From Halalkalibacter sp. APA_J-10(15) (lineage in GTDB: Bacteria; Bacillota; Bacilli; Bacillales; Bacillaceae_D), in the NCBI RefSeq assembly GCF_023017105.1, contig NZ_JALKEV010000008.1, forward strand, positions 1 to 64,000: 64,000 bases of DNA, written 5' to 3'. The notes under the pieces are model-generated. The model made no database searches and was not told where the DNA came from. It saw nothing but the letters and a program-made list of their open reading frames with translations. A program made the translations under genes and the position numbers. This document shows positions 24,891 through 32,295 of the stretch, one piece after another (position 1 is the first letter of the stretch; every line of letters begins with the position of its first letter).

Positions 24891-25619
24891 GTGAAGACAC
24901 TGGGGAATTTAAATAGGTTAATCCCAATTGAAGCAGCACATCAATTTATCCATAAGTATTTTCCGAATTGTCAAGGAGCCTTATTAGCTGGGAGTGTTGT
25001 GCGGGGTGAGGCAACTGACACATCTGACCTTGATATTGTTGTTTTCGAAAAAGATATTAGGTCAGTTTATAGAGAGTCATTAATAGCCTTTGGTTGGGCG
25101 GTTGAGGTTTTTGTACATAACTTGACCTCTTATAAGCATTTTTTTGATACTGATTATGAAAGAGCGAGACCCTCACTGCCAAGGATGGTTTCAGAAGCAA
25201 TAATCCTAAGAGATGAAGGAATAATTAATTCAATAAAAAAAGAAGCTAAGGAAATTTTAGAAAAGGGTCCAAAAGAATGGTCAATAGAAACTATTAATAC
25301 TAAGCGTTATTTTATTACGGATGCCCTCGAAGATTTCATTGGTAGTTCTAATAGAGCAGAAGAACTATTTATAGCAAATACCCTCGCTGAATTGGTAAGT
25401 GAATTTGTATTAAGGACTAACCGAAAATGGATAGGTGCTTCAAAATGGATAGTTCGTTCGTTAAAACATTATAATGAAGAGTTCGCAAATCAATTTGTAG
25501 AGGCTTTTGATATTTTTTATAAGACTGGTAATAAGAATCAAGTTATACAATTAGTTAATAATGTATTGCAACCTTTTGGTGGACAGTTATTTGACGGTTT
25601 TTCATTGGGTAAAAAGTAA
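24891..25619 (+). CDS. Nucleotidyltransferase-domain protein
   Basis: A protein of up to 242 residues with a minimal nucleotidyltransferase domain: LLAGSVVRGEATDTSDLDIVVF holds the G-S and two-Asp motif that binds metal and nucleotide, near residues 30-55. The helical second half (EELFIANTLAELVSEFVLR and beyond) resembles the four-helix domain of aminoglycoside nucleotidyltransferase-like proteins. The substrate is unknown. The start is uncertain: GTG 24891 has little Shine-Dalgarno in front, while AGGGGTGA at 24887 would be well placed for the CTG at 24900. The gene lies on the plasmid-like or transferred junction side of the IS element. Confidence 0.78.
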   Translation: MKTLGNLNRLIPIEAAHQFIHKYFPNCQGALLAGSVVRGEATDTSDLDIVVFEKDIRSVYRESLIAFGWAVEVFVHNLTSYKHFFDTDYERARPSLPRMVSEAIILRDEGIINSIKKEAKEILEKGPKEWSIETINTKRYFITDALEDFIGSSNRAEELFIANTLAELVSEFVLRTNRKWIGASKWIVRSLKHYNEEFANQFVEAFDIFYKTGNKNQVIQLVNNVLQPFGGQLFDGFSLGKK

Positions 25620-25639
25620 ATGTCTTCTTCGACTAACGG

Positions 25640-25990
25640 CTGCGCGCGACAAGTTCTGTTATAAGCACTATTCAGCGTGAAAGACAGGAAGTTTATTAGA
25701 TTTAATCTTCAACTTTACAACGGAGGATAGGAATGATGAAACCATGCTTTCAGAAACGAACCCATCAATACTCCTGCATGCGTCTTGACTGACAGTTCAT
25801 GGAGTGTGAAACACAGTAGATTCGGCAGAAAGAAGGCTAGGTCCACTTCAATGGAAAAGGTATGCCACCAAAATGCCGCATGGCTGAAAAACTAGATAGG
25901 TTGTGAATGTTCCGCAGAAAGGAGCTGACGAACTTCCGAATGTACGGGTCTAAAGTTAGAACATAGGGAGCTGATACTACGTCAAGAAAA
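25640..25990 (+). other. Candidate truncated group II intron 5' region (domain I)
   Basis: A 350-base non-coding stretch, with many short stems and purine-rich loops, begins GCGCGCGACAAGTTCTG, similar to the GUGYGAC-type 5' end of bacterial group II introns. It contains segments I associate with domain I: GAAAGAAGGCTAGGTCC near 25838, and GTACGGGTCTAAAGTTAG near 25943. There is no reverse transcriptase, and the segment stops at the IS3 left end, so it would be a relic broken by the insertion. This is recognition by style only; a covariance-model search is needed to confirm. Confidence 0.38.
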
Positions 25991-26082
25991 TAGACACAGA
26001 TTTTCTACCGCGCTTTCGCTTGGTGGCTTTCATAAAAAAGTTCAAAGAAAAGCGCTTTAAACCTTTTTATGAAAGATAGACT

Positions 26083-26910
26083 TTATGCTGCTGTTACATG
26101 ATACTTTTTCTCGAATTCAATGGGTGTGTGATAATCAAGTGTAGAATGAATTCGTTTTGAATTATAGAAAAACTCAATGTATTCAAAGATTGATTTTCTT
26201 GCTTCAGATCTAGTTCTAACCTTTGTTTGATAGACTAGCTCTCGCTTTAGAATTCCATGAAAAGATTCAATACAAGCATTGTCATAACAGTTTCCTTTAC
26301 GGCTCATACTACCAACCATTTTGTACTGATTTAATACCTTTTGATATTCGTTCGAAGCATATTGAACACCACGGTCCGAATGATGAATGAGTCCTGGTTT
26401 TGGTCTTTGACGTTTATAAGCCATTTTTAGCGCATTTATGACTAACTCTTTCGTCATAGTTTTGTCCATCGTCCAACCAACAATCTTACGAGAATATAAA
26501 TCCATAACGCTCGCCAAATACAACCAGCCCTCATTGGTTGAAATATAAGTAATGTCAGTTACCCAGAATCGATTAGGCTTATCCACTTGGAACTTACGAT
26601 TAAGTATGTTTTCACTAACTGGATGCTTGTGTTTTGAATTGGTTGTTGCTTTATACTTTTTAACTGTACAGGACTTCCAGTTATTGGCGGTCATAATTCT
26701 AGAAACTGTGCGTTCACTTACTTTTACACCACGCTTCTTTAGCGTTTTAAAGATTTTGATACTACCATATCTTTGTTTAAATTCAATGTGTGTACGTAAA
26801 ATCAATGTCTTTAATTGTTCATGTCTTTTCTGACGGTCACTTTTAGGGCGATTCAACCATTTAAAATAGCCACTTTTAGAAACTCCCAAAATTGTGCACA
26901 TCTTCTCCAC
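26083..26910 (-). CDS. IS3-family transposase OrfB (DDE integrase domain)
   Basis: A 275-residue catalytic transposase. The HTH_21-type region (KTLKKRGVKVSERTVSRIM) precedes an rve integrase core with the DDE triad: Asp in WVTDITYIS, Asp in HHSDRGVQYAS and Glu in NACIESFHGILKRE. Its frame is open upstream of the ATG as far as the A6G slippery site at 26982-26988 of OrfA, so the active enzyme should be the OrfAB fusion formed by -1 frameshifting. No internal stop or deletion is visible. Confidence 0.92.
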   Translation of the reverse strand: MEKMCTILGVSKSGYFKWLNRPKSDRQKRHEQLKTLILRTHIEFKQRYGSIKIFKTLKKRGVKVSERTVSRIMTANNWKSCTVKKYKATTNSKHKHPVSENILNRKFQVDKPNRFWVTDITYISTNEGWLYLASVMDLYSRKIVGWTMDKTMTKELVINALKMAYKRQRPKPGLIHHSDRGVQYASNEYQKVLNQYKMVGSMSRKGNCYDNACIESFHGILKRELVYQTKVRTRSEARKSIFEYIEFFYNSKRIHSTLDYHTPIEFEKKYHVTAA

Positions 26911-26948
26911 TCGGAACTGGGAGCGGTTCTTATGAATAAATCCAAACT

Positions 26949-27236
26949 TTACCGAGGGCTTTTCGCGAAGTAGTGCATCGCCTTTTTTAAGATTTCATTC
27001 TCTTCTTTTAAATCACGCAATTGCTTTTGTAACGCTTTTACCTCGGCACCTGGTGTAGCGAATGTTTGTGTAGCTTTTATTTCTGGTTGTTGGCTATATT
27101 TTTTCACCCAAGTATGCAGAGTGTTTTCATTAATATCCATTTCTCTAGCTACTTGAGCAACAGTCTTATGGTTTTCTAGCACATACTTTACCGTGTCTTT
27201 CTTGAATTTTTCATCATAACGTTTACCTTTTGGCAT
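26949..27236 (-). CDS. IS3-family OrfA (helix-turn-helix protein)
   Basis: A 95-residue DNA-binding protein. The N-terminal HTH_Tnp_1 motif covers DTVKYVLENHKTVAQVARE and NENTLHTWVKKY; the C-terminal leucine zipper is VKALQKQLRDLKEENEILKKA. Start 27236 is supported by GAGGTG 7 bases upstream. The in-frame heptamer A-AAA-AAG (complement of 26982-26988) is the classic IS3 -1 frameshift site. Confidence 0.92.
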   Translation of the reverse strand: MPKGKRYDEKFKKDTVKYVLENHKTVAQVAREMDINENTLHTWVKKYSQQPEIKATQTFATPGAEVKALQKQLRDLKEENEILKKAMHYFAKSPR

Positions 27237-27330
27237 TTGGATGCACCTCACAAATTGTTATTAATTTTATTATAACAATCTGTGTCCACTTTTTAGTCTA
27301 GCATCAGTAAGAATAATATGATAAAAAGAC

Positions 27331-27412
27331 TTGAAATAAAAATAGAAATAAAGTAATATTTTAACAGGAGAGTATGTGAATTGGATTATTTAAAAAATAT
27401 TCTAATTCACAT
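27331..27412 (+). promoter_or_regulatory. loaP: loaP promoter and downstream inverted repeat
   Basis: TTGAAA (27331-27336) and TAATAT (27354-27359) with a 17-base spacer form a good SigA promoter between the IS element and loaP. Downstream, ATGTGAATT (27374-27382) pairs with AATTCACAT (27404-27412), with further near-complementary bases inside (GATTATTT with AAATATTC). This could be an operator or a 5'-leader hairpin of the loaP message. Confidence 0.55.
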
Positions 27413-27449
27413 GAATCAATCCATGAACTAGCCAAAAGTAGGGATAACA

Positions 27450-27950
27450 ATGGATTATTACGTCTTACAGGTAAAGTCAAATAAAGAAGAGAGTGTTTGT
27501 CAGTTTATAAGGAGAAATTTCTCGAAATATATTACTAATTGCTTTTCTCCTTCAAGAATAATGCTGGAACGAAAGAGGGGAATCGTAAAGAAGGTAGAGA
27601 GAAAGCTGTTTTTAGGATATGTTTTCATAGAGGCATCTATGGACTATAAATTATACTATAAATTAAAAAGAATTCCTGATTATAATAAAATACTCTCACA
27701 TCATGATGAAAATTTTTCAAAGGTACCTCTTTCAGAGATTAGCAATATAAAAAGTATGTTGGATAAAGACTATACTATACAAATCTCATTTGCTAAGTTA
27801 TCAGAAGCTGGTCTCATTTTCACTTCAGGCCCGCTTAAAGGGAGAGAAGATAAGATTAAGAAATTAAACATTCGTAGAAACAGAGCAAGAGTGGGATTTA
27901 ATATCAATGGAAAAGAAAAACATATAGATTTGTCTTTTATAGTTAGGTAG
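27450..27950 (+). CDS. loaP: LoaP, specialised NusG paralogue (antiterminator)
   Basis: A 166-residue NusG-family protein. The NGN domain occupies residues 1-105 (MDYYVLQVKSNKEESVCQFI, then LFLGYVFIEASMD), and a KOW domain with SGPLKGREDKIKKLNIRRNRA follows. Sequence and position in front of a giant polyketide operon match LoaP, which in Bacillus velezensis promotes readthrough of terminators in the difficidin and macrolactin operons. The short length and basic C-terminus agree. It is expected to act on the hairpin-terminator leader at 28015-28102. Confidence 0.88.
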   Translation: MDYYVLQVKSNKEESVCQFIRRNFSKYITNCFSPSRIMLERKRGIVKKVERKLFLGYVFIEASMDYKLYYKLKRIPDYNKILSHHDENFSKVPLSEISNIKSMLDKDYTIQISFAKLSEAGLIFTSGPLKGREDKIKKLNIRRNRARVGFNINGKEKHIDLSFIVR

Positions 27951-28014
27951 AAAAAGATACATAAATGTTAGTAGTAGTTTCGACACACTAATTTTATATG
28001 TATTCACATAAATG

Positions 28015-28102
28015 AATTTCTTTCACAGTTAGAAATTATGGCTTTGATGAGGGAGTGAATAGTGCTTATTAACTATTCGGAACCATTATCAAATGGTTTT
28101 TT
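28015..28102 (+). promoter_or_regulatory. Leader RNA with stacked hairpins and intrinsic terminator, likely LoaP target
   Basis: Three hairpins follow each other: AATTTCT/AGAAATT (28015-28037), GAATAGT/ACTATTC (28057-28078), and two bases later an intrinsic terminator AACCATT/AATGGTT with loop ATCA and six T residues (28081-28102). LoaP of Bacillus velezensis is known to recognise a leader hairpin close to a terminator. A hairpin abutting a terminator right after loaP and before the polyketide genes is the expected arrangement. Confidence 0.7.
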
Positions 28103-28233
28103 ATGCAATTTTTTAGAAAATGATAGTTCTTAAGTTTGGATTTCTCTTTCAGAGGCTTTTATAGGTGAGGTGATAGGGAATCGATATATTAACTTATAAA
28201 ACAGAAATTGAGTTTAGCAGAATAAACGAAGAC

Positions 28234-28908
28234 ATGTACTTCTACTTTATCTCTGATGATATCGAAGATACCAAAATTGAAAGTATTGCAGTCGATTATT
28301 TAAATGAAGCAGATTTATTAGAGTATCGGAATATAATATCCTTTATAAGGAAAAAAGAATATTCATTAGGGAGGTTCTTAATAAAGGAATTAGTCAAGGA
28401 TAACTGTGATGAAAAAAATGAATTATTATTAACTAAAGGAATTTTTAATCAGCCTGTTATCAATAATATCAATGTTGATGTGAGTTTGGCTCATTCTGGA
28501 AATTTCTTTGTAGCTATGGGGTTTCCTAGAACAATCCTCGCTGGAATTGACATTGAGGCAGTGGATCGCAAAATATCAAATACTATAAAGAAAATATTAA
28601 CGCGGAATGAATTATATCTTTTAGACAACTCCTTGAATAATAATGATTTAGAGCTTTTAATATTTTGGACTGCTAAAGAAGCTCTTTCCAAAGCGATAAA
28701 GGTAGGTTTTACTACTGAAATAAGTATCTTTGAAATAAATCTAATAACGTATGATACATTATTAGATAAATATGTTGTTCACTTTACTAGTTTTCCTCAT
28801 TTTGTTGCCTATACAACCGTGTTTAATAGTTTTGTATATACAGTAGCAATACCTAAGATGATAAAAATAAAAAAGGAAACATTAAAAATAAAAAGAGATG
28901 TTATTTGA
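28234..28908 (+). CDS. Sfp-type 4'-phosphopantetheinyl transferase
   Basis: A 224-residue enzyme that converts apo carrier proteins to holo form with coenzyme A. Diagnostic motifs are VSLAHSGNFFVAMG, the magnesium site GIDIE near residue 108 and WTAKEALSKA near residue 147. Its N-terminus aligns with that of Sfp (MYFYFISDD versus MKIYGIYMD in Sfp), which supports ATG 28234, although no convincing ribosome binding site precedes it; the frame is open upstream to 28177. It should activate the ACP domains of the downstream synthases. Confidence 0.92.
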   Translation: MYFYFISDDIEDTKIESIAVDYLNEADLLEYRNIISFIRKKEYSLGRFLIKELVKDNCDEKNELLLTKGIFNQPVINNINVDVSLAHSGNFFVAMGFPRTILAGIDIEAVDRKISNTIKKILTRNELYLLDNSLNNNDLELLIFWTAKEALSKAIKVGFTTEISIFEINLITYDTLLDKYVVHFTSFPHFVAYTTVFNSFVYTVAIPKMIKIKKETLKIKRDVI

Positions 28909-28956
28909 TTGTAATAGGTAATCATGAGTAATAAATTTCACGTCTATATTTGTTAA

Positions 28957-28990
28957 GATAAACCACCTCATTATTATGAGGTGGTTTATC
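28957..28990. terminator. Perfect 14-bp hairpin between PPTase and AT-AT-ER genes
   Basis: GATAAACCACCTCA (28957-28970) pairs perfectly with TGAGGTGGTTTATC (28977-28990) around a TTATTA loop. No long T tract follows, so it could be a weak terminator, a second LoaP-responsive pause or an mRNA stability element. Confidence 0.6.
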
Positions 28991-29048
28991 ATTGCATAAA
29001 ATTAAGAAGGTCGGTTGTTATTAACATAAAAAGGTAAAGGAGTTATAT

Positions 29049-32000
29049 ATGAATAAAAAAATTATCTTTTTATTTCCAGGACATGGTAGTCAATACTATA
29101 TGATGGGGAAAGAACTGTATGATAGTAATAAAAGATATAAAAGAATATTAGATGAATTAGATGTCGAAGTAAAAAAATTATTAGGAGCTTCTGTGCTCGA
29201 GGAATTATATCATCAAGAAAAAGCAGGAAACAGCTTTAAAGATTTCAAATATACCCATTTTGCTAACTTTATGATTGAATATGCTATGGGAAAAATACTA
29301 ATCGAGCAGGGAATTGAGCCAGATTATATTATAGGCTCCAGTTTAGGGGAACTTGTAGCATTAACAATAAGTGAAGCTATAAGCCTTAGGGATATGTTGC
29401 AATATCTATATCATCACATTACTTTTCTAAGGGAGCACTGTAATAAAGGCCATATGATTACGGTTTATGATGATGTAAGTAATTATTATGAAGATAATGT
29501 ACTTGCTTCAGATTCTTACTTAGCAGGAATTAATTTTGATGGGAACTACGTAATATCCTGTAGGTGTGAAGATGTAGATAACATTACTAATCATTTGAAA
29601 AGTCTTAATGTTTTACATGAAAGGCTACCAATAGAATATCCTTTTCATTGTGAACTAGTGGATTTATACATAGATAATACACTGGGGCAAATAAGAGATA
29701 TACAGATTAGAAAGCCAAAATATCCGTTAATATCATCTGTTGATGGGATGCGTGTGACTAACATTGATATAGAGTACTTTAGAAATATACTGAGAAAACC
29801 AATTTTATTTAAAGAGGCCATTCTTAATCTCAAGGAGAAAGAAGAGGCTATCTATATAGATTTGGGACCTACTGGAAACATGATTAATTTCACCAAAAAA
29901 ATAGTTTCAAACCATTCCATGGCTGAATTTTATACAATTTTAACACCGTTTAAGAGATCGAAAGACAATTATCATAGGTTAATAGGAGAGTTAGCTGATA
30001 GAAAAAAAGAAGAGAGGGATGGAAATATGATAGTCTACATTTTTCCTGGACAAGGATCACAGCAAGTAGGGATGGGGAAAGAGTTGTTTGATAAGTATGA
30101 AGATGTTTTAGAAATTGCAGATAGAATTTTAGGTTATTCTCTAAAAGAGCTATGTCTTTATGCTCCTAATCATGTCTTAAATTTAACACAGTATACTCAA
30201 CCAGCAATTTTTGTGGTAAATCATTTGTATTATTTGGAAAAAATAAAGAATGAGGAGGAGCCACATTTTGTTGCTGGGCATAGTTTGGGTGAATGTAATG
30301 CTTTGGTAGCTGCAAAGGTATTAGACTTTTCCTCAGCTTTGGAGTTGGTGAAGAAAAGAGCTGAGATGATGTCTCAAGCTGATGGTGGAGCTATGGCTGT
30401 AATATCTGGAATTCCAGCAGAGCAGGTTGAGGAAATAATTAAAGAAAATGAACTACGTCATGTCTTTATTTCTAATTACAATTCAACTATACAAACAGTT
30501 ATCGCTGGTGGAAAGGAAGAGGTCAATAATTCTTTCTCCTTGTTTAATCATGCTGGTGCAAGGGTTATTCCTTTGAATGTTAGTGGTGCTTTTCATTCAA
30601 CATATATGACAAACGCAAAGCATGAATTTAGGAGATTTATCAATAAATTTGAATTTAATAGAATCGAAATACCAATCATATCAAATCTAACAGCACGACC
30701 TTATATTCAAGAAGATATAAAAGATACAATAGCAAACCAAATCGATAATCCATTAAAGTGGGTTGATAGTATAAGATATTTATTAGCTAGAGATAGAAAT
30801 ATTCATTTCGAACAGATAGGTGATGGCAATTTCTTATTAGGCTTTATAGATAATATTAAAGATAATACAACAGATGAAATCCTTAGTAGATATCATGAAA
30901 GCGATGAGATTGACGCTTTATTCAGGAAAGAAATTAAAAATAACCAAGCGAATATAGGAATTGGAAGCAAGGAATTTATGCAAGATTATAATCTTATTTA
31001 TCCTTATATTGCAGGTGGCATGTACAGAGGGATCGCCTCTGAAGAGATGGTTGTAAGAATGGCGCAATTTGGAATGTTAGGGTTTTATGGTTCGGGTGGT
31101 CTCAAAATAAACGAGATTGAAAGTACCATTCTTAATATAAAAGAACGTGTTGGTGATAAGACTTTTGGGGTTAATTTCGTCCATACACCAGACCACCCAG
31201 AAAAAGAGAGAGAGGTTGTTAATTGTTTCTTGAAAAATGGTGTCACACTTATTGAAGCAGCTGCTTTTATGGAGATAACAGAAAATTTAGTACGATATCG
31301 TATTCAGAACTTACAAAGGGAGCAGGGTGAGATAAAAATAAAGAATAGAATCATTGCAAAGGTTTCAAGACCTGAAATTGCAGAGATGTTTTTATCTCCA
31401 CCTCCATACGAAATTGTTAATGATTTATATAATAGAGGAGAGGTTAGCTTTGAACAACTAGAGCTTTCCCAAAAAATCCCTATGGCAGATGATATCACAG
31501 TTGAAAGTGACTCAGGGGGACATACAGATCAGGGAGTTAGTTTCGTCACGCTTCCTACCATTATGCGCCTTAGAGATAGATATATGAATAAATATCGATA
31601 TACTAAAGCGATTAGAGTAGGAGCTGCTGGTGGGATTGGAACTCCAGAGGCTATAGCTGCATCATTTATTTTAGGGGCAGAGTACATTGTAACAGGGTCC
31701 ATTAATCAATGCACGGTGGAGGCAAGAACAAGTTCGTTAGTAAAGGAAATTTTACAAGAAATAAATATTCAAGATACTGATTATGCACCGGCAGGAGATA
31801 TGTTTGAATTTGGGGCTAAGGTCCAAGTCGTGAAAAAAGGATTATTTTTCTCTGCAAGAGCAAATAAATTGTATGAGCTATATAGACAATATAATTCACT
31901 TGAGGATATCGATGAGGAAATAAGAAAACAAATAGAAAACAAATATTTTAAGAGATCTTTCGAGAGTGTATGGGAAGAAATAGAGAATTATCAGTCATCA

Positions 32001-32279
32001 GAGGTTATAGAGAGAGCTAATATAAACCGGAAGTATAAGATGTCCTTATTATTCAAGTGGTATCTGTTTAATTCTACTAAAAATGCTATAAACGGTATTA
32101 AGGAGGATAAAGTTAATTTTCAAATTCATTGTGGGTCGGCAATGGGGGCATTTAATCAATGGGTAAAGGGAACTGATTTAACAGATTGGAGAAATAGACA
32201 TGTTGATGAAATAGGAATGAAACTAATGGAAGAAGCAATAGAAATACTAGAAAGTCGATTAAAAAACATAAGTGCATAA
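29049..32279 (+). CDS. Trans-acting acyltransferase fusion protein: AT/acyl hydrolase - AT - enoylreductase
   Basis: A 1076-residue tridomain protein. Residues 5-320 are an AT-like domain (FLFPGHGSQ; nucleophile Ser98 in GSSLGE, where the usual His is Ser). Its malonyl-binding Arg is not evident (YHHITFLREH in that helix), which suggests a proofreading acyl hydrolase. Residues 325-625 are a canonical malonyl-type AT: FPGQGSQQVGMG, Ser412 in GHSLGE, Arg in KKRAEMM and SGAFHSTYM. Residues 635-1076 are a PfaD/PksE-type FMN enoylreductase (ESDSGGHTDQG, GAAGGIGTPEAI, GSINQCTVEAR). Similar AT-AT-ER fusions serve trans-AT synthases that lack their own AT, as the three genes downstream do. AAAGGAG precedes the ATG. 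Confidence 0.93.
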   Translation: MNKKIIFLFPGHGSQYYMMGKELYDSNKRYKRILDELDVEVKKLLGASVLEELYHQEKAGNSFKDFKYTHFANFMIEYAMGKILIEQGIEPDYIIGSSLGELVALTISEAISLRDMLQYLYHHITFLREHCNKGHMITVYDDVSNYYEDNVLASDSYLAGINFDGNYVISCRCEDVDNITNHLKSLNVLHERLPIEYPFHCELVDLYIDNTLGQIRDIQIRKPKYPLISSVDGMRVTNIDIEYFRNILRKPILFKEAILNLKEKEEAIYIDLGPTGNMINFTKKIVSNHSMAEFYTILTPFKRSKDNYHRLIGELADRKKEERDGNMIVYIFPGQGSQQVGMGKELFDKYEDVLEIADRILGYSLKELCLYAPNHVLNLTQYTQPAIFVVNHLYYLEKIKNEEEPHFVAGHSLGECNALVAAKVLDFSSALELVKKRAEMMSQADGGAMAVISGIPAEQVEEIIKENELRHVFISNYNSTIQTVIAGGKEEVNNSFSLFNHAGARVIPLNVSGAFHSTYMTNAKHEFRRFINKFEFNRIEIPIISNLTARPYIQEDIKDTIANQIDNPLKWVDSIRYLLARDRNIHFEQIGDGNFLLGFIDNIKDNTTDEILSRYHESDEIDALFRKEIKNNQANIGIGSKEFMQDYNLIYPYIAGGMYRGIASEEMVVRMAQFGMLGFYGSGGLKINEIESTILNIKERVGDKTFGVNFVHTPDHPEKEREVVNCFLKNGVTLIEAAAFMEITENLVRYRIQNLQREQGEIKIKNRIIAKVSRPEIAEMFLSPPPYEIVNDLYNRGEVSFEQLELSQKIPMADDITVESDSGGHTDQGVSFVTLPTIMRLRDRYMNKYRYTKAIRVGAAGGIGTPEAIAASFILGAEYIVTGSINQCTVEARTSSLVKEILQEINIQDTDYAPAGDMFEFGAKVQVVKKGLFFSARANKLYELYRQYNSLEDIDEEIRKQIENKYFKRSFESVWEEIENYQSSEVIERANINRKYKMSLLFKWYLFNSTKNAINGIKEDKVNFQIHCGSAMGAFNQWVKGTDLTDWRNRHVDEIGMKLMEEAIEILESRLKNISA

Positions 32280-32295
32280 GGAAGGGGGAGACGAT

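Larger units (their letters stand above)
25991..27288 (-). mobile_element. IS3-family insertion sequence, apparently complete
   Basis: About 1.3 kb with two overlapping-type transposase frames on the minus strand and imperfect terminal inverted repeats. The left end reads TAGACACAGATT (25991) and the right end, on the other strand, TGGACACAGATT (ending 27288). The ends differ at the second base. I see no obvious target duplication at these borders, so the boundaries may be off by a few bases. It lies exactly between the chromosomal part and the polyketide cluster. Confidence 0.8.
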
